DNA from: Bacteroidota bacterium | GTDB taxonomy: Bacteria; Bacteroidota; Ignavibacteria; Kryptoniales; JAKASW01 | DNA length: 64,000 bases | Direction of reading: 5' to 3' | Assembly (NCBI GenBank): GCA_021825585.1 | Contig: JAKAGT010000004.1 | Span: 124,001-188,000, forward strand | Shown here: positions 49,590-57,782 of the stretch, piece by piece | How the letters are laid out: each line of letters begins with the position of its first letter | Position numbering within the stretch: position 1 is the first letter of the stretch | Program-made: the position numbers and the translations under genes | Notes under the pieces: generated by a model | What the model was told of the DNA's origin: nothing | Seen by the model: only the letters and a program-made list of their open reading frames with translations | Databases searched by the model: none

Positions 49590-49874
49590 TTACGCGTCAG
49601 GTTTCTTCGGAAGCTTGATCTTCAGATGCCCTTTCGCGTCCGCATCGTCTCCCAGGTCGAGTCGGCTGAGAATCTCAGTTACGCGCGAACCTTGCATTTC
49701 AACTTCGTAGTTCCTGTACAATACTATCGTTTTCTTGAGCGAGTCGTAGTAAGCCGCGCAGTCGGGACACTGCGCAAGATGTTCCTTGAGCTTCTTGCAT
49801 GTCGGAGACTCGAGATCGAGATCTATCTTCTCGCAAATCTCGAACAAATATTTCTTATGCTCGGCGGCTTTCAT
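49590..49874 (-). CDS. Putative anti-sigma factor with zinc finger (zf-HC2 type)
   Basis: A 94-aa protein with an H-x3-C-x2-C motif (EHLAQCPDCAAYYDSL, about residues 31-46) preceded by Cys residues, as in ZAS/zf-HC2 anti-sigma factors. It lacks a transmembrane segment, so it would be a soluble, possibly redox- or zinc-responsive regulator. Its ATG overlaps the stop of the sigma-factor gene by four bases (ATGA). That tight coupling with an ECF sigma factor is the best evidence for its role. Confidence 0.78.
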   Translation of the reverse strand: MKAAEHKKYLFEICEKIDLDLESPTCKKLKEHLAQCPDCAAYYDSLKKTIVLYRNYEVEMQGSRVTEILSRLDLGDDADAKGHLKIKLPKKPDA

Positions 49875-50440
49875 TTGGAAAAATATGGATTTAGTTCCTC
49901 TCTCAAGAACAATCTTGCTCTATGGAGTCGGGATTTGACCGCAGGGGCCGACAAATTAAGCGTTTTTCCGACTTCTTCGGTCGATAGGCCTTCCACGTCT
50001 CGCATCACAAATACGATGCGATAATCGAGAGGAAGTTTCTGAATCGCCCTGTCCAGAACATCTTTAAGCTCTTTGTTCAGAACGACATCCTGAGGAGTCT
50101 CTCCCCAGTGCGGGATCTGGAGCTCATCGGTCCCTTTGAAGAGATCCGCCTCTTCGATCGATACCACCGGCTCATGCGATTTCTTCCGGTGCATCATGAG
50201 GCAGTTGTTGGTCACGATGCGGTACAGCCAGGTTGAAAACTTGGAATTGCCCGAGAAGGAGTTCAATCCCCGGTAAGCATTTATGAAAGTCTCCTGGAGA
50301 ACCTCTTCGGCCTTGTTCTTATCCCGGCAGATTTTGAAGGAGAAGCTGTAGACCAGCTGCTCGTATTTCTTTACGAGCTGGCCGAAGGCTTTCTTGTCAC
50401 CGGCTTTCGAGGCGGCTATGAGTTTTGTGTCTTCTTCCAA
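49871..50440 (-). CDS. ECF-family RNA polymerase sigma factor
   Basis: A 189-aa sigma-70 family protein. Region 2 is clear (QLVKKYEQLVYSFSFKIC, AEEVLQETFINAYRGL, FSTWLYRIVTNNCLMMHRKK) and region 4 carries the helix-turn-helix (LPLDYRIVFVMRDVEGLSTEE ... SAPAVKSRLHRARLFLRE). It would direct transcription of a stress or envelope regulon under control of the coupled anti-sigma factor. The regulon cannot be told from this window. The gene starts just beyond the inverted repeat that flanks the folD fusion. Confidence 0.93.
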   Translation of the reverse strand: MEEDTKLIAASKAGDKKAFGQLVKKYEQLVYSFSFKICRDKNKAEEVLQETFINAYRGLNSFSGNSKFSTWLYRIVTNNCLMMHRKKSHEPVVSIEEADLFKGTDELQIPHWGETPQDVVLNKELKDVLDRAIQKLPLDYRIVFVMRDVEGLSTEEVGKTLNLSAPAVKSRLHRARLFLREELNPYFSK

Positions 50441-50449
50441 GCAGAAAAT

Positions 50450-50930
50450 CCTAAATTCTGAGCCCTAAACTCTAAAGAAATTCGAACTCACATTCAAAGC
50501 GCGTGGAAATTGGCAAAACCTCTTACTTTCCTCCCGATTTTGTGATTATCGCCCCCAGGATCTTCATCAACTCAGTGGCTTCTTGTATAAGGGCACTTCG
50601 CTCTTCTTCCTGGGCTGGATTGCATTTTATCAGCCTCAACCAGTAGCGAGTCTCTTTTGCTTCCTTACGGGAAATTTTAGCCCGCATGAAGTAATCTTTT
50701 CTGCTTAGTGATTCGTTCGCCTCAATGTAATTTGCACCGACAGAACCCGATGACCTTACGAGCTGTTTTATGATTTCACTGTCAACGATATCCTTGGGTA
50801 CGTCGTTGACAAAGTCGATGACGCGTTTTGAAAAAGACTCTGTCCTTTCCTCCAAATCATACTTCTTCGCGTTTTGGATTTCAGGCTTTGGGGTTTGTTT
50901 AGAGTTTAGAGTTTCGTATTTAGAATTTAT
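50450..50930. mobile_element. Candidate four-helix-bundle (S23/IVS) cassette with inverted ends
   Basis: The segment encoding the C-terminal four-helix-bundle domain of the FolD fusion is flanked by similar sequences in opposite orientation. These are CCTAAATTCTGAGCCCTAAA-CTCTAAAG on the left (50450) and, on the right, the complement of AAATTCTAAATACGAAACTC-TAAACTC (50894-50930). S23-type four-helix-bundle genes are known as rRNA intervening sequences and as stand-alone genes with scattered distribution. The inverted ends suggest movement, though no target duplication was identified. Confidence 0.4.
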
Positions 50931-51806
50931 TTCCCCGGCCTTTTTCTCCGCAGCCATTAGAGTGTTCCGCATCAGCATTGATATCGTCATCGCTCCGACT
51001 CCGCCGGGGACCGGCGTTATCCATCCCGCAACTTCCTTGGCCGCCTCGAAATCGACGTCGCCGACAAGACCGCCGTCCGTCCGGTTGATCCCCACGTCCA
51101 GCACGGCGGCGCCCGGCTTGATGAATTCCTTCTTGATGAACAGCGGCTTGCCTATTACCGCGACCAGAATATCAGCCTCTCTGCAAACCGCGGCAAGATT
51201 TGCCGTCCGGGAATGAGCGATAGTGACAGTAGCGTTCTTGGAAAGCAGGAGCATAGCCGTCGGTTTCCCGCCGAGGTTCGAACGGCCCACCACGACCGCC
51301 CTTTTCCCGGTAACTTCGATCCCATATTTATCGAGGAGCACCATCATGCCGTACGGAGTACACGGGAGGAGAAGACGCTTCTCCATTATCTCGTCCCACG
51401 CCTTCGCGGCGCTGAAGAGACCGATGTTGAACGGATGAAGTCCGTCCACATCCTTCGACGGGTGAATCGCCTCGATGATTCTGTACTCGCTTATCTGTTT
51501 CGGAAGCGGCATTTGCACAAGTATGCCGTGAATTCTGTCGTCCTGGTTGAACTCGTCTATTTTCGCAAGGACTTTCTCCTCAGAAGTGTCTTCGGGCATC
51601 TTCTCCGTCAACGAGTAGAAGCCGAGCGATTCGCATGCCTTCGCCTTGTTCTTTACGTAAACCTGCGAGGCGGGGTTGTCGCCGACCAGTATGAACGCGA
51701 GACCGGGTGTTATCCCGTGCTCCCGATTCAACTTCTCGGTAAGAACCTTTACTTCTTCCTTTATTTCCTGCGATACGGCTTTGCCGTCTATGATTGTTGC
51801 TGTCAT
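50523..51806 (-). CDS. folD: FolD fused to a four-helix-bundle (S23/IVS) domain
   Basis: A 427-aa protein. Residues 1 to about 293 are FolD, which interconverts methylene-, methenyl- and formyl-tetrahydrofolate: YVKNKAKACE with the catalytic Lys, GILVQMPLP, KDVDGLHPFNIG, VVGRSNLGGKP and PGGVGAMTISMLMRNT. FolD normally ends near here. A low-complexity linker (SKYETLNSKQTPKP) then joins in frame to a four-helix-bundle protein of the 23S rRNA IVS family (YDLEERTESFSKRVIDFV, QLVRSSGSVGANYIEANES, SRKEAKETRYWLRLIKC). The bundle domain has no obvious start of its own. This looks like an insertion at the folD 3' end that became a fusion. Confidence 0.9.
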   Translation of the reverse strand: MTATIIDGKAVSQEIKEEVKVLTEKLNREHGITPGLAFILVGDNPASQVYVKNKAKACESLGFYSLTEKMPEDTSEEKVLAKIDEFNQDDRIHGILVQMPLPKQISEYRIIEAIHPSKDVDGLHPFNIGLFSAAKAWDEIMEKRLLLPCTPYGMMVLLDKYGIEVTGKRAVVVGRSNLGGKPTAMLLLSKNATVTIAHSRTANLAAVCREADILVAVIGKPLFIKKEFIKPGAAVLDVGINRTDGGLVGDVDFEAAKEVAGWITPVPGGVGAMTISMLMRNTLMAAEKKAGEINSKYETLNSKQTPKPEIQNAKKYDLEERTESFSKRVIDFVNDVPKDIVDSEIIKQLVRSSGSVGANYIEANESLSRKDYFMRAKISRKEAKETRYWLRLIKCNPAQEEERSALIQEATELMKILGAIITKSGGK

Positions 51807-51816
51807 GACTTTAATA

Positions 51817-51915
51817 AATCCTAAGTTCTAAATACCAAATGTTTTCAGGTCGACTTTCTTCTGCTTTGATCTTTGAACATTAGAATTCATTTAGAGTTTA
51901 TGATTTCGAATTTAG
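51817..51915. repeat. Second copy of the cassette-end repeat, between folD and ymdB
   Basis: Contains CCTAAGTTCTAAATACC and, about 60 bases on, TTAGAATTCATTTAGAG with a further AATTTAGAGTTT. These are the same word family as the ends of the four-helix-bundle cassette but with no gene between them. The last codons of ymdB (TLNSKS) lie inside it, mirroring the YETLNSKQ linker in FolD. Confidence 0.5.
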
Positions 51916-52713
51916 AGTTTGCTCGAATGGTGGATAAAGAATTCTTTCCACGCTCACTGCCTTACCCGTCGATCTGTCAACCGATATCACAAGCGCGGCG
52001 AACTTAGCTTCGCCCTCGGCTGCCTCGTAACGCGACGGCGTAGCGTATACGAACCTCCTCATTGCATTTTCTTTCTTCATCCCGATAACCGAGTCGTAAG
52101 GCCCGGTCATCCCGACGTCGGTGATGTATGCTGTCCCGCCCGGCAAGATCCTCTCATCGGCAGTCTGAACATGAGAATGCGTCCCGATGACTGCGGTCAC
52201 TTTCCCGTCGAGGTACCATCCCATCGCCACTTTCTCGGCGGTAGCTTCGGCATGCATATCGACGATTACGATGTTGGTCTCGGTTTTGATCTTCTCGATC
52301 GCCCAATCCGAAGTTCGAAACGGGCAATCGATGGGGTACATGAACGTTCGTCCCTGCAGATTCAGCACCCCGACCTTTCCTTTCTGGCTGAGATCGTATA
52401 CGACGTAGCCGGACCCGTAGGAGCCCTTCGGAAAATTCAGCGGGCGCAGGAGGTTCTTTTCCTGCATCATATACTCGTGTATCTGAAACTTGTCCCAGAT
52501 ATGGTTGCCGCTCGTGATTACGTTAACACCCGCGCCGAAGAACTTCTGCGCAATCTTGTCGGTTATCCCCTTGCCGTCGGCGGCATTCTCGCCGTTGGCG
52601 ATAACGAAGTCGATCTTGTGCTTCTCGACAAAACTCCTCAGAAAACTAGTAACCATCCCGATCCCCGGGGTCCCAACTATATCGCCAACAAAAAGAACGT
52701 TCAGAGTATCCAG
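51898..52713 (-). CDS. ymdB: YmdB/TIGR00282-type metallophosphoesterase, CTG start proposed
   Basis: The track ORF starts at an ATG (52656) that leaves out the first metal-binding motif. Reading upstream in frame gives NVLFVGDIVGTPGIG, the canonical N-terminus of this family, and then an in-frame stop. No ATG, GTG or TTG lies between. A CTG at 52713 with AAGGA about 8 bases upstream is the best start, giving about 271 aa. Other motifs are intact: NGENAADGKG, SGNHIWDK, VDMHAEATAEK and GTHSHVQTAD. Relatives are phosphodiesterases active on cyclic nucleotides. The C-terminal TLNSKS derives from a repeat. Confidence 0.87.
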   Translation of the reverse strand: MDTLNVLFVGDIVGTPGIGMVTSFLRSFVEKHKIDFVIANGENAADGKGITDKIAQKFFGAGVNVITSGNHIWDKFQIHEYMMQEKNLLRPLNFPKGSYGSGYVVYDLSQKGKVGVLNLQGRTFMYPIDCPFRTSDWAIEKIKTETNIVIVDMHAEATAEKVAMGWYLDGKVTAVIGTHSHVQTADERILPGGTAYITDVGMTGPYDSVIGMKKENAMRRFVYATPSRYEAAEGEAKFAALVISVDRSTGKAVSVERILYPPFEQTLNSKS

Positions 52714-52947
52714 CGTTTTTCCTTTTTAAAAATATAACCCTGTATCGCAAAAAATAGAAGAGATTCGTGAAACTCTGCACATTACGTGGCAATTTATCCG
52801 AAGGCATGTTCCTATTTGCCACCCCGAACACTTTTTCCCTCCTCGTTAGGTGCCTAAATAGCCCGTTTTGGTGGTACGATTCCGGCATAGCCGTTGACAA
52901 TAAGAGGAAAGTATGAGCCAGTTTCTATATATAAGGGAGAGATTTCA

Positions 52948-55341
52948 ATGGAACGCTATCTGACATTAATACCGCTGCTTGCGGCAATCGTGAGCATCGT
53001 GTATTATGGTCTTTCAAATAGAAAAGAGAGCTACATTCGGCCAGCGCGATCGTTCTTTCTTATCAACGTGTATTCGATTGTAATCCTATACGCGTACTTT
53101 CTTTACCTGATCTTATCGCATCAATATCAGTACACATACGTCTGGAGCTACAGCGCAAATAATCTTTCGATCCCCCTCCTCTTCTCGACTTCGTACGCCG
53201 GTCAGGAAGGGAGTTTCTTTCTGTGGGTCTTCTACAGCGCAATCATCAGCATATTCCTGCTGAGGTATTCGAGAAAGCACGGATATGAGTCGATCGTCAT
53301 CCCGATCATTCTTCTGTTCGAAGTTTTCGTACTTGTGATACTGACGCTGAAGAGCCCGTTCTCAAAGGTATGGGAGTCCTTCGCCAACGTTCCCGTGGGA
53401 ACGATGCCGCAAGACGGCAGGGGCCTGAACCCGCTGCTCCAGAATTTCTGGATCGTGATACATCCGCCCATCCTATTCCTCGGATTCGCAACGGCGATCG
53501 TCCCGTTTGCATACGCGACAGCGGGCCTGATCAAGAAAGACTACGGCAACTGGACCGGCTATTTGCAGCCGTGGCTGGTATTGAACGTCCTCACGCTGGG
53601 GGCGGGCATCATCATCGGCGGCTACTGGGCATACATAACACTCGGATGGGGCGGTTTCTGGGGATGGGATCCCGTCGAGAACTCGTCCCTCATACCATGG
53701 CTGTTCGCTGCCTCTGCGCTCCACACCATCCTGGTGACGCGTCGCACGAAAGGTTACCTTAAAACAAGTTTTGTATTAACGATAATCAGTTTCCTCCTCG
53801 TACTCTACAGCACTTTCCTGACGCGCAGCGGAGTGCTTGGAGACACCTCGGTCCATGCTTTCGTGGATCCGGGAAGAAGTGAGTATGTGATTCTCTTGGT
53901 GCTCATCGGAACATTCTTATTACTGGGATTCATCCCCTTTTTCAGGAACAGAGCTTCAATCCCGAGCGTGGGGGTAGGCCACAATTTGCTGTCACGAGAG
54001 AACGCGTTGTTCGTAGGCGCAGCTTCCCTCTCTGTGCTGTCGCTCTTCGTCCTCGTAGGAACCTCCTCTCCCATAATCACTGGACTGCTCCAGGGAAAAC
54101 CAACTGCGGTTGACTCCTCATACTATGTGACAACAAGCCTCCCGCTCGGGTTCCTTATTATTGCACTAATCGGCCTGGCCCAGCTCGTTTGGTGGGACAA
54201 GTCCCGCTCATCTGTATCTACAGATATGCGGGATGGCGCAAGGCGCCCATCGGACAAGAAGGTTTTCAGAAAAAACCTAACGTTGCCTGTTGCCGCGGCA
54301 CTCTTAACGGCCATCGTGGCCTTACTTCTTTCAGTCAGGGATGTTTGGGCGATCATCATTATGAGCACCGCTGCATTTGCGTTCGTTGCGCATTCTGCCG
54401 CGATGCTCAGAATTGTCAAGGGAAATCCGAAGTTCATCGGTGGACCGATTTCCCATGCCGGGCTGGCATTGATGTTCATCGGCATCGTAGCCTCGACCGC
54501 GCTCGAATCAAAGACCACCGTGCAGCTCCCCCAGGGAACGCCGGTAAAGGTCGGCGGACACGAGCTGACGTATACCGGCAAGTCACAGGTCGATGGCAAG
54601 GATGCCTACGTCGTAAAAATGCAGGACGGTTCCGCCACTACTACGCTGAAACCGATAATGTACTACAGCGACTACAACCAGGGGACCATGCGTGAACCCG
54701 ACATAAAAAGTTATCCTGGTTACGACCTCTATTTGAGCCCGATGGCGTTCGACAACGGCACGAGCATGGGCATGTCGGGAAACAACGTCGATGTGGTTAC
54801 TCTCCAAAAGGGAAAACCGACGAAGCTGTCGGACGGCACGGAACTCACTCTCCTTAATTTCAGCATGAACCAATCGGATCACAGCGCGATGGAACAGGGC
54901 GGAAGCTTCTCGGTTGCATCGGTGATCGACGCATCGAACAACGGGAAAACAATCCAGGTCGCGCCTGCCCTGACCTTTGCGGCGGGCAAGCAGACTGCAG
55001 TTCCGGCCGAAGCCTTCGGCCACATGCTGATTATAATGGATATGAACGTAGGGATGGGCGACGCCAAGACGGTACCGAGCGTCAGGCTGGTAGTCCATTC
55101 GGCCGGTGCGGCACGACAGGCCGCGGTTTTACCCGTTCTTACGGCAGAAATCGATATAAAACCTCTCATAGGGTTGTTATGGGTCGGCACGATCGTCCTT
55201 TTCATCGGACTTATCATATCAATTTATCGACGGTTCTCTGAAGGAAGTGCGTCCGGCAAACCGTCCCCGGTAAAACTAAAGGAAGAACCTCGCGGCGCGG
55301 CAGTTAATGAAAAGACCGAGGTGGAGAATGTCCAAGGTTGA
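52948..55341 (+). CDS. ccmF: Cytochrome c biogenesis protein CcmF
   Basis: About 797 aa from the ATG at 52948, which has GGGAG 8 bases upstream; the track start at 52894 adds 18 unsupported residues. It is a membrane protein with more than ten helices and the haem-handling WWD motif WGGFWGWDPVENSSLIPWL. IHPPILFLGFA and FLTRSGVLGDTSVHAFVDPG carry conserved His residues. CcmF, with CcmH, attaches haem to apocytochrome c in the periplasm. The C-terminal third (about 520-740) forms a soluble domain. No other ccm genes are visible nearby, so they must be elsewhere. Confidence 0.92.
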   Translation: MERYLTLIPLLAAIVSIVYYGLSNRKESYIRPARSFFLINVYSIVILYAYFLYLILSHQYQYTYVWSYSANNLSIPLLFSTSYAGQEGSFFLWVFYSAIISIFLLRYSRKHGYESIVIPIILLFEVFVLVILTLKSPFSKVWESFANVPVGTMPQDGRGLNPLLQNFWIVIHPPILFLGFATAIVPFAYATAGLIKKDYGNWTGYLQPWLVLNVLTLGAGIIIGGYWAYITLGWGGFWGWDPVENSSLIPWLFAASALHTILVTRRTKGYLKTSFVLTIISFLLVLYSTFLTRSGVLGDTSVHAFVDPGRSEYVILLVLIGTFLLLGFIPFFRNRASIPSVGVGHNLLSRENALFVGAASLSVLSLFVLVGTSSPIITGLLQGKPTAVDSSYYVTTSLPLGFLIIALIGLAQLVWWDKSRSSVSTDMRDGARRPSDKKVFRKNLTLPVAAALLTAIVALLLSVRDVWAIIIMSTAAFAFVAHSAAMLRIVKGNPKFIGGPISHAGLALMFIGIVASTALESKTTVQLPQGTPVKVGGHELTYTGKSQVDGKDAYVVKMQDGSATTTLKPIMYYSDYNQGTMREPDIKSYPGYDLYLSPMAFDNGTSMGMSGNNVDVVTLQKGKPTKLSDGTELTLLNFSMNQSDHSAMEQGGSFSVASVIDASNNGKTIQVAPALTFAAGKQTAVPAEAFGHMLIIMDMNVGMGDAKTVPSVRLVVHSAGAARQAAVLPVLTAEIDIKPLIGLLWVGTIVLFIGLIISIYRRFSEGSASGKPSPVKLKEEPRGAAVNEKTEVENVQG

Positions 55342-55657
55342 TTTTCAATACATCGACAACATCAGATCGAACGTTTGCAGGCTGTGTTCGAAGAGCGACG
55401 AGAACGGGAAGTGCACGGCTACTCCCGGAACGGAATGCGTCCTCGAACTGTATCTCCCGCAAGTTTCGAAGGCCCTAGTCTCCGCTCACGGCGGAAATGT
55501 CGACGAATACCTCGCGTCGTTGAGAACAGAAGTCTGCACTGTTTGCAAAGAGAAAGGTGAGTCTGGTTACTGTTATGTCGGCGACAGCTTCGGCTGTCCC
55601 CTAGAAACCTTTTTCAGAACAGTTGCCGACGCGGCGGTGAAACTCGACGCGGCTTGA
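55328..55657 (+). CDS. Duplicated four-Cys-motif protein coupled to ccmF
   Basis: About 109 aa from the ATG at 55328 (AGGTGG just upstream); the track start is 55307. It contains two parallel motifs, VCRLCSKSDENGKC ... C (about residues 17-36) and VCTVCKEKGESGYC ... C (about 66-87). Each has a CxxC followed by two further Cys, suggesting two metal or Fe-S sites formed by internal duplication. No signal peptide is visible. It overlaps the ccmF stop by 14 bases, so it is co-translated with it. I do not recognise a named family. A link to haem or thiol handling is inferred only from position. Confidence 0.75.
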   Translation: MSKVDFQYIDNIRSNVCRLCSKSDENGKCTATPGTECVLELYLPQVSKALVSAHGGNVDEYLASLRTEVCTVCKEKGESGYCYVGDSFGCPLETFFRTVADAAVKLDAA

Positions 55658-55725
55658 CGCCTGTCTTCATAGGGATTATAAATGATTACGATTCTTCGAA
55701 AAGAGCTCGATTCCTCCTCCCTGAG

Positions 55726-55878
55726 GGCCGATCTTGATCCAATTAGTTTGAAGATCGGCCTCCCGGACACTCAGTTCGGGAAATCGATTGCTCCTCCTCA
55801 ACGCGGCCTGGCCTCCTCTCCCAAAGGGATCCCGACAGAAATCAACATGAGTTCTGTCGGGGCGGGCCGCGTTTTTTT
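55726..55878 (+). terminator. Multi-hairpin structured 3' region ending in a T-run
   Basis: The 384-base gap after the ccmF operon holds three or four hairpins: GGCCGATCTT/AAGATCGGCC (55726-55760), TCCCG/CGGGA (55761-55781), and CGCGGCC/GGCCGCG (55802-55871) enclosing CCCGACAGAA/TTCTGTCGGG. TTTTTTT follows directly. The last is a good Rho-independent terminator. The earlier ones are more structure than a terminator needs. The track ORF 55682-56014 spans all of it and is not supported. Confidence 0.65.
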
Positions 55879-56041
55879 ATCCTACCCGCCGATAAAACAA
55901 CCCGTCTTCCCGGCAGGACGGAACGAAAAGGCTATACGCACTTTTGCCAGGTCAACACGTTATCTGTTGAAGCCACCGTGCTTTTTTCTATCAATCTCTC
56001 TTTCCCCGTGGTGAGGGTCGATTCTGCAGAATCAGTCCGCG

Positions 56042-56548
56042 CTACGATTCACGAATCCCGACTTCGACTTCCGTGATGTCAAATACTCTTTTCAGTTCCT
56101 TCGGATCTATCTCGACAAGGAACCCTCGCTTCCCGCCGTTGACATAAATCTTCGGAAGATCGAAAATGGTTTTCTCGGCAAAGACCGGCAGCTTCTTTCT
56201 CGTGCCGAAGGGACTCGTGCCGCCGAACTGATACCCCGTGTGCCGTTGCGCGACATCGGCAGTGCATAGTTCGACATGCTTCACACCGACCAGTCTCGCG
56301 AGATTCTTGGCCGATACTTCCAAATCACCGTGCATCAAGACCAGGAGCGGCGTGCGGTCTTCGGTCTCCATAACTATTGTTTTTATGACCGCATGTTCAG
56401 GCACACCCAGCGACTGAGCAGAGACTCTGGTACCGCCGTGCTCCACGTAATCATAAAGGTGGGGCGCAAACTCGACCTTCTTTTCTCTAAGCTCCCTGAC
56501 TGCCGTAGTAATCGGATAGTTTTCACGCATTCTGTTTTCCATGTTCAA
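56042..56548 (-). CDS. ybaK: YbaK/EbsC-type Cys-tRNA(Pro) deacylase
   Basis: A 168-aa protein of the YbaK/aminoacyl-tRNA deacylase family: ALRELREKK-like start (VRELREKKVEFAPHLYDYVEHGG), SLGVPEHAVIKTIVM, KNLARLVGVKHVEL and GYQFGGTSPFGTRKKLPVF with the family GxxSPFG loop. It hydrolyses mischarged Cys-tRNA(Pro) or related aminoacyl-tRNAs in the cytoplasm. The exact substrate class cannot be fixed from sequence alone. Two nearby ATGs (M1 and M3) are possible starts. It is a single-gene unit, opposite to the ccmF operon. Confidence 0.88.
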   Translation of the reverse strand: MNMENRMRENYPITTAVRELREKKVEFAPHLYDYVEHGGTRVSAQSLGVPEHAVIKTIVMETEDRTPLLVLMHGDLEVSAKNLARLVGVKHVELCTADVAQRHTGYQFGGTSPFGTRKKLPVFAEKTIFDLPKIYVNGGKRGFLVEIDPKELKRVFDITEVEVGIRES

Positions 56549-56614
56549 CGGTCAAATTGTAACCTTCGGGGCGACACGTGGTTCATCGCGCACAGAGCAC
56601 GGCGCCCTGACATC

Positions 56615-57004
56615 TCATTCTGGAATCCGGTCCTTCGCACGAGATGTGCCACGCTTAGCACCATGCGCGCTGTGTTTCTTTCCTTTGGAATTTCCTCCGG
56701 CACTATACTCCGCCAAGTCTATCTTATCGTTTACGAAGACTATCCCCTCCTTTTCCAGAAGGCGTCTCTGACTTTCGTGTGCGCCCGTATGTCTGCGAAG
56801 CGAAACCATCCCCTTCGCATTTATGATCCTGTGCCAGGGTACATCGGAGTTCGGAGGTAAATTATGAAGCGCGTAGCCGACCAGCCTGGCGTGTCCCCTC
56901 AAGTCGCAGAGTCTGGCAATTTGTCCGTAGGTCGCAACGCGCCCCTTACGGACTCCCTTCACCGCTTTCCATATACGGAAGTATAAATCGGGGTAATTCT
57001 TCAT
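56615..57004 (-). CDS. Alkyltransferase-like (ATL) protein, MGMT fold without the active Cys
   Basis: A 129-aa protein with the DNA-binding MGMT domain (YFRIWKAVKGVRKGRVATYG, ARLVGYALHNLPPNSDVPWHR). The active-site PCHR of O6-alkylguanine methyltransferases is PWHR here. Trp for Cys is the defining change of ATL proteins, which bind alkylated guanine and hand it to nucleotide excision repair instead of removing the alkyl group. The C-terminal 25 residues (GGNSKGKKHSAHGAKRG) are a basic tail that could help DNA binding. Confidence 0.92.
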   Translation of the reverse strand: MKNYPDLYFRIWKAVKGVRKGRVATYGQIARLCDLRGHARLVGYALHNLPPNSDVPWHRIINAKGMVSLRRHTGAHESQRRLLEKEGIVFVNDKIDLAEYSAGGNSKGKKHSAHGAKRGTSRAKDRIPE

Positions 57005-57205
57005 CTAAATAAATTTGAAACATAAGATGGAAAAATCAAAAGGAATTGAGTCGACGACCCAAACTTAAACCGAAGATTGCCCTTCACCCGGGAGGAAAAC
57101 ACCGTGGGTTGTCAGGCTAAGTTAGAGAGAACACATACGGGGATTCACGCCCCCCGGCTCGCATGACTCCCGGCCGGGTCCCTGGAAGCTATTTGTGGCG
57201 CCTAA

Positions 57206-57553
57206 TCAGTCGTCCACACCCACCGGGGTGAACATCTCCGCGTCTGCGAGGGAGGAGACTATGTAGTTTGCGAGGACACCGATCCTCCACTTCTCCCTGT
57301 CGTCCTCGGCGACGGTTTCCACAGACTGGTTGTCCTTGTATACGGCGACGCAATCGCCGAGTTCACCCTCCGCGACAAATGTATAGTCCTGTTGTCCGAT
57401 CTTGGCGATCATAGAATAAAGAGTGGAATGCACTTCCGCCATCTCGAGCATGCGCGCCTCCATCTCTTCTTCCTCATATGCACGGAAAGTAACCCGGTAC
57501 TCTCCTTCTCCGATCGATACGATGTTTTGAACTACGCCTAAGTAATTGTCCAC
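57206..57553 (-). CDS. Small protein of unknown function
   Basis: About 115 aa from a GTG at 57553, chosen because AAAGGAG lies 8 bases upstream, inside the first codons of the track ORF (start 57577). The sequence is acidic and mixed alpha/beta (VDNYLGVVQNIVSIGEGEYRV ... EMFTPVGVDD) with no export signal and no family I recognise. The 57005-57205 gap upstream of the ATL gene shows only G/C-rich text without a clear stem. Confidence 0.6.
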   Translation of the reverse strand: MDNYLGVVQNIVSIGEGEYRVTFRAYEEEEMEARMLEMAEVHSTLYSMIAKIGQQDYTFVAEGELGDCVAVYKDNQSVETVAEDDREKWRIGVLANYIVSSLADAEMFTPVGVDD

Positions 57554-57782
57554 GTTCTTATCTCCTTTCATTCTCACGTTTGCGACTCATATATAACCGT
57601 TACCAGTGGCACAGTTCCTATCATTGCATGATATTAATTCGATTCTGGTCCTTTTAATCCTTTTTTCGGACTTTCAGTTGCGCTCTTGAAGTTCATGCGA
57701 TTTTTGGCGTAATTAACACATTCTGGACACCCCGTCAAAAATATTCCCCTAAAACAACCAGAGAGACTAAGGACGCCTAACA

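Noticed and set aside
52646-52900. 84-aa ORF upstream of ymdB
   Set aside because: It is the shadow of the true ymdB N-terminus in another frame; the family motif FVGDIVG is in the ymdB frame.
55682-56014. 110-aa ORF after the ccmF operon
   Set aside because: It spans several hairpins and a seven-T terminator and has no recognisable protein features.
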